From an uncultured Gemmatimonadota bacterium (GTDB lineage Bacteria > Gemmatimonadota > Gemmatimonadetes > Gemmatimonadales > Gemmatimonadaceae), in the NCBI GenBank assembly GCA_946887155.1, contig CAMPKM010000056.1, positions 1 through 11,352 of the forward strand: 11,352 bases of DNA, read 5' to 3'. The notes below the pieces were generated by a model that saw only the letters and a program-made list of their open reading frames with translations, made no database searches and was not told where the DNA came from. Shown here in pieces: positions 1-8,154 of the stretch. A program made the translations under genes and the position numbers. Within the stretch, counting starts at the first letter, position 1. Every line of letters starts with the position of its first letter.

Positions 1-3000
1 AGTTTGATCTGGCGCACCGATCGGCATTCCGGCCGGAACAGGTGCGGGCTCGCCACCACGATCACCGCGCACCGGGCGCGCGACGTTGCCACGTTGAGGC
101 GATTGGGACTGTAGAGGAACTCCATGCCCCGCGGCGCGTCTTCGGGCCGCGACGTCGCCATGGAATAGATGACGACCGCCTTCTCCTGGCCCTGGAACTT
201 GTCGACCGTGCCGACGTGAGCGCCCGCCGGCAGCGCTTCGGCCAGCTGGTTCACCTGTGAGTTGTACGGAGCGACGATCAGGATGTCGTCGATGGTCATT
301 TGCCTGGCATGGCCTTTGGCATCGCGCCATTGCGGGCCGGGACTCGTCAGGCGCTCGACCAGGTCGACCACGGCCGCAACCTCTTCAGGTGAATGATTCC
401 GGTTGCCTTCGTGTTCGACTTCGATCATCCGCAGCCCGGAGCCGTTGAATTCGCCGGCGTTGACCAGGGCCTGCTGCTCCAGGCCGGGAATCGATGTCAG
501 CTTGCGTTCGTAATAGAGCTCGGACGTGAACAGGCAGATCGATGGCGCCAGGCGCCACGTCGCCGGGAGAAAGATTCCGCGGTCGGCGGCAATCGTTTGA
601 TGCTCTCCCAGCAGGTGTTCCAAGGCCGAAACGCCCACGCCGTCCGGGTGCGTACCCTGCGTGGGTTGATCGAGCTGCTGCGGGTCGCCTAACAACACGA
701 CGGCGCTCGCCGCCTGCGACACAGCGGCGACGTTGGCCAGTGACATCTGCCCGGCTTCGTCGACCACGAGGACGTCCACCGCGCCAGCATATTCCTCGCG
801 CGCCCACAGCCATGGCGTTCCGCCCAACACGTTGAACTCTTTCGCAAGAATCCCCTCAATGGGTGCTTCGTTGCCACAGAGCGACGTAACGCCGCCGGTG
901 CTTTCAGGCTTGTCGTCCTTGTGCGCCACGCTGATGGCGACGCCCCTTTCTGCGGCCGTCTGCACGCATCGGTCGAGCAAGTTGCGAATGACCTTGTGCC
1001 CGCTCGCGGTGACCCCGACACGTTTCCCCTGCGCCACGAGCGCACACACCATCTCGGCGCCGGTGAACGTCTTGCCCGAGCCGGGTGGGCCCTGGATGGC
1101 GAGGACGGATCGATCCAGCACGCCGGCGATACGGACGGCGAATCCCGTGGCTATTTCGCCGGGACGCGGCTCAAATCGCTCACCAGGCAACAGCCGCGGC
1201 GCCTTTGCCAGCAACAGATCCGCGGCGGCAGAGGTCACCGCATCGACACTCCCCGCCCCGGCGACCTGCTCGCCCAGCCGCATCAGCGACTCTTCGATTT
1301 CTTCCGCCCCGATAAAGTCAAAAGCGAACAACGCGTCCTGGTGCACGCCGTCTCGTTTCCTGGCCTTCTCCAGATCCAGCGTGCGCGATGACCGATCGTG
1401 CGCGACCACTTTTCCGAAATCCTTTCCATCACCCGGAGTCCGTAGCTTGTCACCTCGATTGAAGTCGACTTCCTGCCGCGGATATCGATAGCGATCGACT
1501 ATCGGCCCCTTCGGCTTTCCGTTCCTGTGAAAGCCCGTGCCGCTGGAAACCTGCTCGATGAACTCGAGGCCATAGACCGCGCTCCGTTCGTCCATCAGGT
1601 CCTCGATAGGCAGCTCGCGCAGACGGAAGTACTCCCACCACGTCGCCTTGTCTTCCCGCCGGTGAAAATCCAGCAGGTATGCCAGGACCCATCGCGCCTG
1701 CTGCTCCGGACTCCGGTCCTCGTCAGGCACCCCCGACAACAACCGGGCGCGCAGGTCCTGCACACGCCTCGCCTTGTCGTTGACCTCTTCGGACGATTCG
1801 TCTGGCGTCTGCACCGGTCGCGGAAAGGATGCGCCTTTCGACACGGCATCAGCCCTGACCTGTTCCAGCCAATCGCGCAGCCGCAACGTCGAGACGCAGT
1901 CATCGCGGTTGTATCCCTCGATCGTCGCGCGATCCTCCTCAGGCACATCCTCGGCTCGTCGAGTCTGAAGCGCGTATTCCATCCGCCGCAACGCATGCGA
2001 GGCATCGGGAAGATCCACGTCGCGCGCAAAGCCATAACACGGCTCGAGCTGCTTGATGGAGTAACTCTCGACACCGATCCACATCGCCTGCCTGACGACG
2101 GCGTACAGGTCGATGAATCGGCCGCCGCGCAGCAGCCGGTCCAGTTCCGCTTCGCGCACGGCGTGCCGGCCCATCAGCCGCTTGAACGCGGAGGGCTCGT
2201 ACGGCGCGTAGTGATAGATGTGCATGTCCGGGAAGCGCTCGAGCCGCGCCATGATGAAGTCCATCACCGACTCGAAGGCTTCGCGCTCCTCGCGCATCGT
2301 GATGGCCCACCACGCGCGATAGTCAGGCTCCCCGGCGTCGCCCACGGTCGCGATGCCGAACAGGTACTCCCGGCCCACGTCATCGGCAAAGAGATCACCT
2401 TCGAGATCGAGGAAGACATCGCCGGGGGACGGTTCCGGCAACCGCGAGAGACCATACGGCTCCGGTTCCACACCTTCCTTTGTCACCGGCATCGGGCGCA
2501 ACGCGTGCAACGGCACGTCGCGACCGCGGGACTGGAGCTGCACGACGGCCTGTTCACGTGCCCGTTCGTACGACTCGCGCGATCCGCGTCCGGGATTGAA
2601 CGGCAGCGGCACCATCATCGCGGCCAGCTTCGCCAGCGAATCGAAGTTGTTGCGGGCGAGCTCGCGCCGGTGCAGCCGGCCAAGTCCAGCGACGAGCGAC
2701 AGGTGGTCGTCCGCATGCCGTTTCTCGTCGCATCGGCGCCACCAGGCGCACACGCCACAATGTTCGACGGGCTCGGGATAGTGCGCACTCGACAGCGCGG
2801 CATGACCCATCGCCACGGCAGACATCAGTTCCGCCTGCATGAAACGCAAATACGCCGAGTAATCGTCGGTGCGATGCGTATGCTGGACGGTGGAGCCGCG
2901 CTCGCCAGGCACCACGACGTGAAATCGCTCGGGCGTTGCGCCAAGGATCTCGCTCAGCATCGACGTATAGACGCCGAGCTGCATGATGGTGCCGGCCCGG

Positions 3001-3416
3001 GTCTCGCGAGCCAGCTTGGTGTCGGCGACTTCGTACGACCAGTTGCCGAGCGCGCTCGACGAGTCGGTACGGATCAGGATGTCGGTGTACCCGAACCACT
3101 GATCGTGGCGCAGGGCGCCTTGCACGATGACTTCGGCGCCGTGCGTGATCGCTTCGAGCGTATCGGTAACGGCGTCTTCGTTCTTGCGCGTGATCTCGAC
3201 GACCTCGCGTCCCGCCTGTCGTAACGAATTTACGAAGGCCTTTTCGTGATCCCGCCCGCGCTGCGCGATAAGGTCCACGAGCGGATCGTCACGCTTCCGT
3301 GGTTTTTCGTAAATCCTGTCGACGGCCCCCAGGTTGAGCGCAAAGAGGTGCCGGCAGTCGAGGAAGTGCGCGACGTCGGTGGCCGAGATGGTCAGGCCGG
3401 CTTCGGTGCGGAACAT
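1..3416 (-). CDS. TM0106-type RecB-like nuclease / RNase H-like exonuclease / SF1 helicase fusion (3' end outside window)
   Basis: Probable DNA-processing enzyme combining nuclease and helicase activity. The window holds 1138 codons in one uninterrupted frame; the last visible residues (FRPECR...RQIK) match the usual end of this family, so only about 20 residues should be missing. Domains in order: (1) residues 1-250, Cas4/RecB-like PD-(D/E)XK nuclease with D112 (GYTDILI), D132-T-K134 and a QLGVY motif near 147; C21, C220, C223 and C229 copy the one-plus-three cysteine pattern of Fe-S cluster nucleases. (2) residues about 330-515, RNase H-like/DEDD exonuclease with D337-L-E339, HYAPYE and NRDDC (D505, D506). 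(3) residues about 740-1138, Dna2/Nam7-like SF1 helicase with Walker A GPPGSGKT (776-783), Walker B VVDEAG (D886, E887), GDPQQ, VDKFQGQE and NVATSRA. The start is ATG 3416, nine bases after the preceding WYL gene; no strong Shine-Dalgarno is present, so translation is probably coupled. Domain functions come from family knowledge; the biological role (repair or defence) is inferred. Confidence 0.9.
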   Translation of the reverse strand, partial: MFRTEAGLTISATDVAHFLDCRHLFALNLGAVDRIYEKPRKRDDPLVDLIAQRGRDHEKAFVNSLRQAGREVVEITRKNEDAVTDTLEAITHGAEVIVQGALRHDQWFGYTDILIRTDSSSALGNWSYEVADTKLARETRAGTIMQLGVYTSMLSEILGATPERFHVVVPGERGSTVQHTHRTDDYSAYLRFMQAELMSAVAMGHAALSSAHYPEPVEHCGVCAWWRRCDEKRHADDHLSLVAGLGRLHRRELARNNFDSLAKLAAMMVPLPFNPGRGSRESYERAREQAVVQLQSRGRDVPLHALRPMPVTKEGVEPEPYGLSRLPEPSPGDVFLDLEGDLFADDVGREYLFGIATVGDAGEPDYRAWWAITMREEREAFESVMDFIMARLERFPDMHIYHYAPYEPSAFKRLMGRHAVREAELDRLLRGGRFIDLYAVVRQAMWIGVESYSIKQLEPCYGFARDVDLPDASHALRRMEYALQTRRAEDVPEEDRATIEGYNRDDCVSTLRLRDWLEQVRADAVSKGASFPRPVQTPDESSEEVNDKARRVQDLRARLLSGVPDEDRSPEQQARWVLAYLLDFHRREDKATWWEYFRLRELPIEDLMDERSAVYGLEFIEQVSSGTGFHRNGKPKGPIVDRYRYPRQEVDFNRGDKLRTPGDGKDFGKVVAHDRSSRTLDLEKARKRDGVHQDALFAFDFIGAEEIEESLMRLGEQVAGAGSVDAVTSAAADLLLAKAPRLLPGERFEPRPGEIATGFAVRIAGVLDRSVLAIQGPPGSGKTFTGAEMVCALVAQGKRVGVTASGHKVIRNLLDRCVQTAAERGVAISVAHKDDKPESTGGVTSLCGNEAPIEGILAKEFNVLGGTPWLWAREEYAGAVDVLVVDEAGQMSLANVAAVSQAASAVVLLGDPQQLDQPTQGTHPDGVGVSALEHLLGEHQTIAADRGIFLPATWRLAPSICLFTSELYYERKLTSIPGLEQQALVNAGEFNGSGLRMIEVEHEGNRNHSPEEVAAVVDLVERLTSPGPQWRDAKGHARQMTIDDILIVAPYNSQVNQLAEALPAGAHVGTVDKFQGQEKAVVIYSMATSRPEDAPRGMEFLYSPNRLNVATSRARCAVIVVASPHLFRPECRSVRQIK

Positions 3417-3425
3417 GGCGGCTCG

Positions 3426-4328
3426 TCAGGCGACCGCGCGGCGCAACGCGTCGCGATAAGCGGGCGGGTCCACGATCATCGCGTCGGTTCCGAATTCCAG
3501 CACGCGGCGCGTGAGCCACTCGGTGCTGGAAGCAGGAAAGGGCACGTTCACCGAACCATCGGGAAGCACTTCATGTTCGGTGAAATATTCGGTCGCCCAC
3601 GGTGCGGCACCGGCGCGGAAGCGGACCGTGACGCGGTCGACCTGCTCGCGGACCCTGAAGGTGTCGCTGCCGGATGCGATCGGTTCAAAATCGTGCCGCA
3701 TGACGAATGCCACGTCCGCGGGGCGCACGGCTGATACGCGGTCGAGCCGGAAGTGCCGCCAGGCGTCTACGTCGGGCGTGAACGCCACGATGTAGGTACG
3801 CATGCCCATCTCCACCATCTGGTACGGATGGATGACGCGCGTGCGGATCGCGGCATCAGTTTCGCCCGCGTAATCGATTTCCAGCGCCTTGTGCTCGTGG
3901 ATCGCGTCGCGGATGACATCGGCGGGAGTGTCCGGCTGCTCTGGTTGCGATGCAGGATGGGTCCTTTCTCCGGACCAGTGTGCGCCGAGTCGCCGGGCGA
4001 GCGCGCCGCCTTCGCTGTCCATGGCCAATGCGACCTGCACGGCGAGTTGTTCTTCCGGCGACAGCCGAACCGGGCGGCGGAACGGGCCACGGCTCGAGAT
4101 GGCCACGCGGTCTCCCTGCTGCCAGACCTGCAACGACAGGAGCCAATCGGCGTCCGCGTCTTCGCCTAACACCGTGAGTGCCCGGATGTCGGCTGCGATG
4201 TCCGCCGCCGAGACATCATGTTCAGCCGCGAGATCGTCCAGCGCCACCGACTCGTCAGGCGCCTGGTCGCGGCGGCTGAGCTCGGCAACGAGCGACACGA
4301 TTCGGGCAAACTGTTCGGTCGCGCGCAT
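3426..4328 (-). CDS. WYL-domain transcriptional regulator, PafC-like
   Basis: Second of two tandem WYL regulators, 300 aa from ATG 4328. An N-terminal helical, HTH-like segment (about 5-55, RIVSLVAEL...LDDLAAEHDVSAADI) is followed by a linker (SPEEQLAVQVALAM). Then comes a WYL domain with the core GMRTYIVAF (about 175-183) and FRLDRV (about 193-198), and a C-terminal WCX-type tail (EFGTDAMIVDPPAYRDALRRA). The layout resembles PafC, the weak-HTH partner of the PafBC heterodimer; WYL domains sense nucleic acid or other ligands. The GTG at 4331 is an alternative start. I prefer ATG 4328 because GAGG sits seven bases upstream, and it overlaps the previous stop as TGATG. The TGA stop lies inside a copy of the GCCTGACGAG word. 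Assignment as specifically PafC rather than a generic WYL regulator is inferred from the tandem order. Confidence 0.88.
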   Translation of the reverse strand: MRATEQFARIVSLVAELSRRDQAPDESVALDDLAAEHDVSAADIAADIRALTVLGEDADADWLLSLQVWQQGDRVAISSRGPFRRPVRLSPEEQLAVQVALAMDSEGGALARRLGAHWSGERTHPASQPEQPDTPADVIRDAIHEHKALEIDYAGETDAAIRTRVIHPYQMVEMGMRTYIVAFTPDVDAWRHFRLDRVSAVRPADVAFVMRHDFEPIASGSDTFRVREQVDRVTVRFRAGAAPWATEYFTEHEVLPDGSVNVPFPASSTEWLTRRVLEFGTDAMIVDPPAYRDALRRAVA

Positions 4329-5380
4329 CACACCGCCTCGGCGTACAACGCGGCTACGTCGGCGCGGAGCGCGTCCAAAGTTTCGCGCAGCAACGGTGGA
4401 TCAATGATGTTCGCCTTCCTGCCGAACGACAGGATCCAGCGGAGGAAGGCGTCTTCGTCACGAACCTCGAACTCGATGACGGTATCGCGTGGTTCCTCGC
4501 TGATGATCCGGCCGAGGCCGCGATTGACCACCCAGCGCGACCCGGGAAACGAGAAGGCCACCTGCACCTTGCTGATGGGTCCCGACCCGAACTCCCACGG
4601 CGACAGGTCGACGAACGTTCTGATGTCGAACTCGTCAGGCACGTCGAACCGCGCGGTGGGCCCGGTCAACCGCTTCACATCACGCATGCGGTCGACTCGA
4701 AACATCCGCGCGTCGTCGCGGTCGCGCGCCCGGGCCACGCAGTACCAGCGTCCCCATTGGAACATCAGGCCCCACGGCTCCAGTTCGCGCACCGACTCGG
4801 CGCGCCGCGACATGGTGTAGTAGCGGCAGGAGATCGCCTGTCGCTGGACCACCGCATCCTGCAGCACCGCCAATGCCTGACGAGCGTGTTCGGGTACGGG
4901 CCAGCCGAGGATGCGGTCGGACGTATCGGAGGTGAAGGGGAGATCGAACGAGAGCTTGCGGCGGGCACTGGCCGCGGCCGCGGCGAGGGGAGTTGCATCG
5001 AGCGCGGCAAGCGAACGCGTGGCGCGGTCGAGGGTCTCGAGTTCCGGCGTCGAGAGCAACAGGCGATCGAGACCCTGGTAGGAATGGTCCGGCGCCGGCG
5101 AGTCGATGAGCTCGAGGTACGGGAGGTAAGCGTTGCGCGGGCGGAGCCGGTACCCCGCGGCTGGTTCATCGCCGGCCGCTCCAGGCATCGGGACGGTTTC
5201 GATGTCGATGCCTGACGCGCGGAGCTCGTCCTTGTCGCGCTCGAACTTGCGGCGCGCCGACTCCGGTTCTCCGTCGTAGCCGCCGACCTTCGCAAAGATC
5301 TGCTCGCGTGTGACCGGGTAGCGCCGGTCGAGCAGGAAGGCGACCAGGTCGAGCCAGCGGGTTGGTTTGGGGGCGGGCAC
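4328..5380 (-). CDS. HTH-WYL transcriptional regulator, PafB-like
   Basis: First gene of the minus-strand unit, 350 aa. Residues 6-60 form a winged-HTH-like region (WLDLVAFLLDRRYPVTREQIF, then SARRKFERDKDELRASGI), typical of the DNA-binding end of WYL regulators such as PafB. The WYL domain is near 180-240, with core WGRWYCVAR (209-217) and FRVDRM (227-232). The C-terminal WCX-like end carries ILSFGRKANIIDPPLL. The start is GTG 5380, the only plausible start ahead of the HTH; its Shine-Dalgarno is weak. The protein overlaps the downstream WYL gene by one to four bases, which supports co-translation of two interacting subunits. PafBC in actinobacteria activates the LexA-independent DNA damage response; that this pair controls the adjoining nuclease/helicase gene is inference from the operon. 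Confidence 0.9.
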   Translation of the reverse strand: MPAPKPTRWLDLVAFLLDRRYPVTREQIFAKVGGYDGEPESARRKFERDKDELRASGIDIETVPMPGAAGDEPAAGYRLRPRNAYLPYLELIDSPAPDHSYQGLDRLLLSTPELETLDRATRSLAALDATPLAAAAASARRKLSFDLPFTSDTSDRILGWPVPEHARQALAVLQDAVVQRQAISCRYYTMSRRAESVRELEPWGLMFQWGRWYCVARARDRDDARMFRVDRMRDVKRLTGPTARFDVPDEFDIRTFVDLSPWEFGSGPISKVQVAFSFPGSRWVVNRGLGRIISEEPRDTVIEFEVRDEDAFLRWILSFGRKANIIDPPLLRETLDALRADVAALYAEAV

Positions 5381-5438
5381 GGTGAGCTAACGGGCGGCGT
5401 TGGTCATGGATGGTAAGATGGCCAGGGGGTGTGACATC

Positions 5439-5497
5439 AGGCCAAACTGAACCATAACCCTGCTTGCTACTTGAGGTTAGCGAACGACCATTGGCCT
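5439..5497. promoter_or_regulatory. Inverted repeat upstream of the WYL operon
   Basis: AGGCCAA at 5439-5445 and TTGGCCT at 5491-5497 form a perfect 7 bp inverted repeat separated by 45 bases. It lies in the 129 bp gap between the M23 gene end (5510) and the WYL operon start (5380), where the operon promoter should lie. I could not identify convincing -35/-10 boxes. It could be an operator for the WYL pair or chance. Confidence 0.3.
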
Positions 5498-5509
5498 TAC
5501 CGGGCGCCG

Positions 5510-6070
5510 TCAGCTCCTCCCGGGCGGCGCCGCCACGTAAGTCCTACCTGCCACCAGTGAGTCAGACGACGCGTTCGAAAATCCGATCCTGATGCTCTGG
5601 CACCCCCAACGGTAGCACCCGCGTGTGACGTCGAAGTGCAGGTGAGGGCCGGCGCTGGCGCCTGTGCTCCCGCTCCGGGCGATGGTGTCGCCAGCGGCCA
5701 CCTTCTCGCCGACGTCGACCAGTGCGCCGTTGATGGTCAGGTGATAGTACCGCGCAAACGTCGAGTCGTCGTGCGAGACAATGACGAAGTTCTCTTCGCC
5801 TGCCTTACGAGTAAAATCGGCGAAGCGCTCCTCGACGGTAACGACGACACCCGGCTTCGCCGCCGTCACCGGACTTCCAACGGGCATCACGAAGTCCCAT
5901 GCCCATTCGGCGTGTCCTGTGTGGCCATACGGTCCATTCGGCCCCTGGATCAGTCGTGCCGAGTCACCGGCCGGGAAGGGGAGGAGATAGGTGTGTTCAG
6001 TTGACTGGGGAGTTCGGGCAGCAATCGAAACAACGATCGCGACGCCCAGGATTACCACTTTCGGCCACAT
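5510..6070 (-). CDS. Exported M23 family metallopeptidase (LytM-like), small
   Basis: Probable zinc endopeptidase acting on peptidoglycan cross-bridges in the periplasm, 186 aa. An N-terminal hydrophobic segment (residues 4-17, KVVILGVAIVVSIA) acts as signal peptide or anchor. The M23 domain has its zinc ligands in order: H53 and D59 (HAEWAWDF), catalytic H110 (RYYHL), and H143/H145 (GPHLHFDV). The spacing H-x5-D is that of the family branch with an aromatic insert. C152 and C157 could form a disulfide. ATG 6070 was chosen over the longer open frame to 6202 because GGAGAG lies about seven bases upstream and the signal peptide begins right there. It is separated by 129 bp from the downstream WYL operon, so it is probably transcribed separately. 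Whether it cleaves or only binds peptidoglycan is not visible, but the metal site is intact. Confidence 0.88.
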   Translation of the reverse strand: MWPKVVILGVAIVVSIAARTPQSTEHTYLLPFPAGDSARLIQGPNGPYGHTGHAEWAWDFVMPVGSPVTAAKPGVVVTVEERFADFTRKAGEENFVIVSHDDSTFARYYHLTINGALVDVGEKVAAGDTIARSGSTGASAGPHLHFDVTRGCYRWGCQSIRIGFSNASSDSLVAGRTYVAAPPGRS

Positions 6071-6236
6071 CACGATCTCTCCGGGGAGGGACCCTGAGAC
6101 AGTCGAGCCCGTGGGGAAGGTTGCGTGAGGAGGACGTGACGAGGCTTTTCGCCGCATTGAGGGGTACGTGGATGGTGCGTGGCCGACTGCTGCGGCCGCC
6201 ATTCATCTGTCCCTTTTCGATCGAGAGGATTACACC

Positions 6237-6395
6237 ATGCCAACGGTCTGGTTAGGCATCATCCTGGTCATCGCGTGGGCCGTGCTCTGGCTCGGGCTCA
6301 AGCTTGCCACGGGTCTCATCCATCTGCTGGTGGTCGTCGGCCTGGCGCTCGTCGTGTGGGGGCTGATCAAGCGGGGCGCGCGCGCGATTACCTGA
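6237..6395 (+). CDS. lmo0937/DUF5670-type small membrane protein
   Basis: A 52-residue protein made almost entirely of two hydrophobic helices (about 4-20 and 26-43) around a short GLKLATGLIH turn, ending in a basic tail (KRGARA). This length and pattern (hydrophobic helix, G-x-x-x-G-x-I-H-L-L, hydrophobic helix, basic end) is that of the lmo0937/DUF5670 family of small membrane proteins, whose function is unknown and which are often stress-induced. ATG 6237 is preferred to the upstream in-frame ATG 6168 because GAGAGG ends eight bases ahead of it and the preceding 23 residues look unlike a protein. It is divergent from the small M23 gene across 166 bp. Confidence 0.8.
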   Translation: MPTVWLGIILVIAWAVLWLGLKLATGLIHLLVVVGLALVVWGLIKRGARAIT

Positions 6396-6539
6396 TGAAG
6401 CGAGTTGAGTGAATTCAATAGGTGGCGCGTTGCCAGGATGATGGCCGTCGGCAGCCTATCGGCTCAATGCCTCTGGTCCCTGACCGGGCGCCGTAGGGTA
6501 ACCACGAGCTCGGTCCTGAATTCCCCGCAAGTCAGGTGA

Positions 6540-7907
6540 TTACCCAATCCCCGCCTCGCGGAGTTTTCGCGTTATGCGGTCCTCGACCCACTGCGCACTC
6601 CACCAGTCGATCGGCGTAACCGCTCGCCCGCCAAGCAGCATGGTGAAATGCAGGTGGTCACCGCCGGCGAGGCCGGTCGTTCCGCTACGTCCGAGCTCCT
6701 GGCTCATCTGCACGCTGTCGCCGCGCTGCACACCGATCGACGACAGGTGCGCGTAGAGTGATTGCAGCCCCATGCCGTGATCGAGAATCACGCAGTTTCC
6801 GTAAATACCGAGGAACCCGGCGTGAACCACTGTGCCGCTGTTTGCGGCCAGCACCGGCGCCGCTGATGTCGAGGCAAGGTCGAAACCGAGATGCGTCTGA
6901 AAATCGACCGAGTCGCCCTTGTACACGTAGGTGCGCCGGTCCGCGAATCCGGCTTCGACGGCTGAATTGAGGAGCTGCTTGAACGGACCTCGCCAGAGAA
7001 CGCGCGGTGAAGTCTCCTGTGCGAGGGCGGCAATGCGGGCGTCGTTCTCCCGGCGAAGGTCGCGATTGATTCGCAGGTAAGACGCCAGCAGGTCACCCGG
7101 ATTCTCGACCTTGAAGTCGGGCGTATTCTGGAGGATCGCGGGCACGACCTTGCCAAGAAACGCATCGTCGATGCCGATCCGGCTCCGGCGAAACGTCTTC
7201 GGGAAAGCTCGGTGCTCGAGTTGGGCGGTGGCTTCGTTGCCCGCCTCGTCGCGCGCGAACACGCTGATCGGCGTATTCACGTCCTGGTCCCACGAGAGGG
7301 CGAAGAACGCGACGTGCAGGCTCGACTCCGAACTCGTCTGGCCGGCTCCCGAGGCCGGGAAACCGCGGAACTCGCGATCGCCGACGCGGACGCCAGACGG
7401 CACGTCAGGCGGTGTGGCCCGGTAGACGACGACCTCCGAGCCGCCGTGATTGATGTAGTGTTGCGTCGACAGGACCGCGACGCGTGGCGGCGTGAGCCTG
7501 ACGGTCAGGGGGCGCGTCAGCGTCGTCTTCGTCTGCTGCAATCCCATGAACGTCGGTTGTCCGGCGGTCACCTGGATGACGGCCGGACCTTCGACGAGTT
7601 CAGGATGATGCTGCTTGCCTATCGAGCGTGTGAACCGGAACTGGTTTTCACCGGCTGGGGTTATCGCTGCTGAACTGTCTTCTTCCAGTGTGAATACCGG
7701 AATCCGGTTTTCACCCTGCGTCAGGACGACATCGAGGGTGGTAAGCCGGCCCTTCGGGGCATCGATGAGCAGGACGAGTTCACCGCTCTGGCCGATGGCC
7801 GAGGTGGGCCATTCCATGGTGATGGCGGGTCCGGTACCGCGTCCGGCGATGAACCAGGCGATGGCGAATCCCACGCCCAGGATGAGAAGGGCAAGCAGTT
7901 TGCGCAT
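6540..7907 (-). CDS. Membrane-anchored M23 family metallopeptidase with N-terminal beta-rich region
   Basis: Probable peptidoglycan endopeptidase, 455 aa. A signal anchor (residues 3-20, KLLALLILGVGFAIAWFI) is followed by an Ig-like, beta-rich region (about 30-235; a segment near 150 reads VAVLSTQHYINHGGSEVVVY), a helical linker (about 240-320), and the M23 catalytic domain at 325-455. Zinc and catalytic residues are complete: H339 and D343 (HLGFD), H387 (LYAHL), H418 and H420 (DHLHF). The family, as I recall it from Acidobacteriota and other environmental bacteria, has this same long N-terminal part. Start ATG 7907 places the basic MRK directly before the anchor; no clear Shine-Dalgarno precedes it. 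Near residues 100-107 the sequence carries HHPELVEG, whose DNA matches a dispersed-repeat consensus. It converges on the small membrane gene across 144 bp, in which I see no convincing terminator. Confidence 0.9.
   Translation of the reverse strand: MRKLLALLILGVGFAIAWFIAGRGTGPAITMEWPTSAIGQSGELVLLIDAPKGRLTTLDVVLTQGENRIPVFTLEEDSSAAITPAGENQFRFTRSIGKQHHPELVEGPAVIQVTAGQPTFMGLQQTKTTLTRPLTVRLTPPRVAVLSTQHYINHGGSEVVVYRATPPDVPSGVRVGDREFRGFPASGAGQTSSESSLHVAFFALSWDQDVNTPISVFARDEAGNEATAQLEHRAFPKTFRRSRIGIDDAFLGKVVPAILQNTPDFKVENPGDLLASYLRINRDLRRENDARIAALAQETSPRVLWRGPFKQLLNSAVEAGFADRRTYVYKGDSVDFQTHLGFDLASTSAAPVLAANSGTVVHAGFLGIYGNCVILDHGMGLQSLYAHLSSIGVQRGDSVQMSQELGRSGTTGLAGGDHLHFTMLLGGRAVTPIDWWSAQWVEDRITRKLREAGIG
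7588..7610 (-). repeat. HPELVEG-type dispersed repeat core within coding sequence
   Basis: The + strand reads CCTTCGACGAGTTCAGGATG followed by ATG. On the coding strand this gives HHPELVEG inside the M23 gene. This 20-mer is, from memory, the core of a short dispersed repeat common in several high-GC genomes, which yields HPELVEG when translated. Homologues of this peptidase naturally carry a P-E-L-x-x-G motif here, so the match may be partly native. Confidence 0.4.
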
Positions 7908-7929
7908 GTCGGAACTTTAACCGCGGTGT

Positions 7930-8053
7930 CGCTCGCTTGGAGGTTCCGCCGGGCTCGATCCGATACGCTCGCTCGGAGGTTCCGCCGCCCTCGCTGTGCG
8001 CTCGGTGATTGCTTGAGCGACGGGCCGCGCACGGCTCGGTCGGCGGAACCTCC
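7930..8053. repeat. Intergenic direct/inverted repeat cluster (GGAGGTTCCGCCG)
   Basis: A 22 bp unit, CGCTCGCT(T/C) plus GGAGGTTCCGCCG, occurs at 7930-7951 and 7966-7987 with one mismatch. The 13 bp core returns inverted as CGGCGGAACCTCC at 8041-8053. A related TCGCTCGCTCC lies near 8095-8105. The copies sit wholly in the spacer between the M23 gene and the gene at 8207. The second and third copies could pair as a 13 bp stem around a 53-base loop. This resembles REP-type extragenic elements. Open frames across it give only low-complexity RRRFRR/AEPPSER text and are not genes. Confidence 0.75.
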
Positions 8054-8154
8054 GTCGTTCGCTGGCCGATTCCTGCAACAAATCGGAGCCTCTGTCGCTC
8101 GCTCCTGATCTTTCACGGGGGGGCATCGAGGTCGCTCGACGAGGTGACGCGGCG

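Noticed and set aside
1..16. AGTTTGATCTGGCGC resembles the 5' end of 16S rRNA (AGAGTTTGATC-x-TGGC).
   Set aside because: It lies in frame at the end of the nuclease/helicase coding sequence (RQIK region) and the similarity stops after about 14 bases; no rRNA follows.
1527..3224. A 565-codon open frame on the plus strand.
   Set aside because: It is the antisense shadow of the nuclease/helicase gene; it has no recognisable domain, while the minus frame carries nuclease, RNase H-like and helicase motifs throughout.
5499..6494. ACCGGGCGCCGT occurs at 5499-5510 and 6483-6494, each downstream of an M23 gene.
   Set aside because: A GC-rich 12-mer match is expected by chance in a window of this size, and no stem plus T-tract is present.
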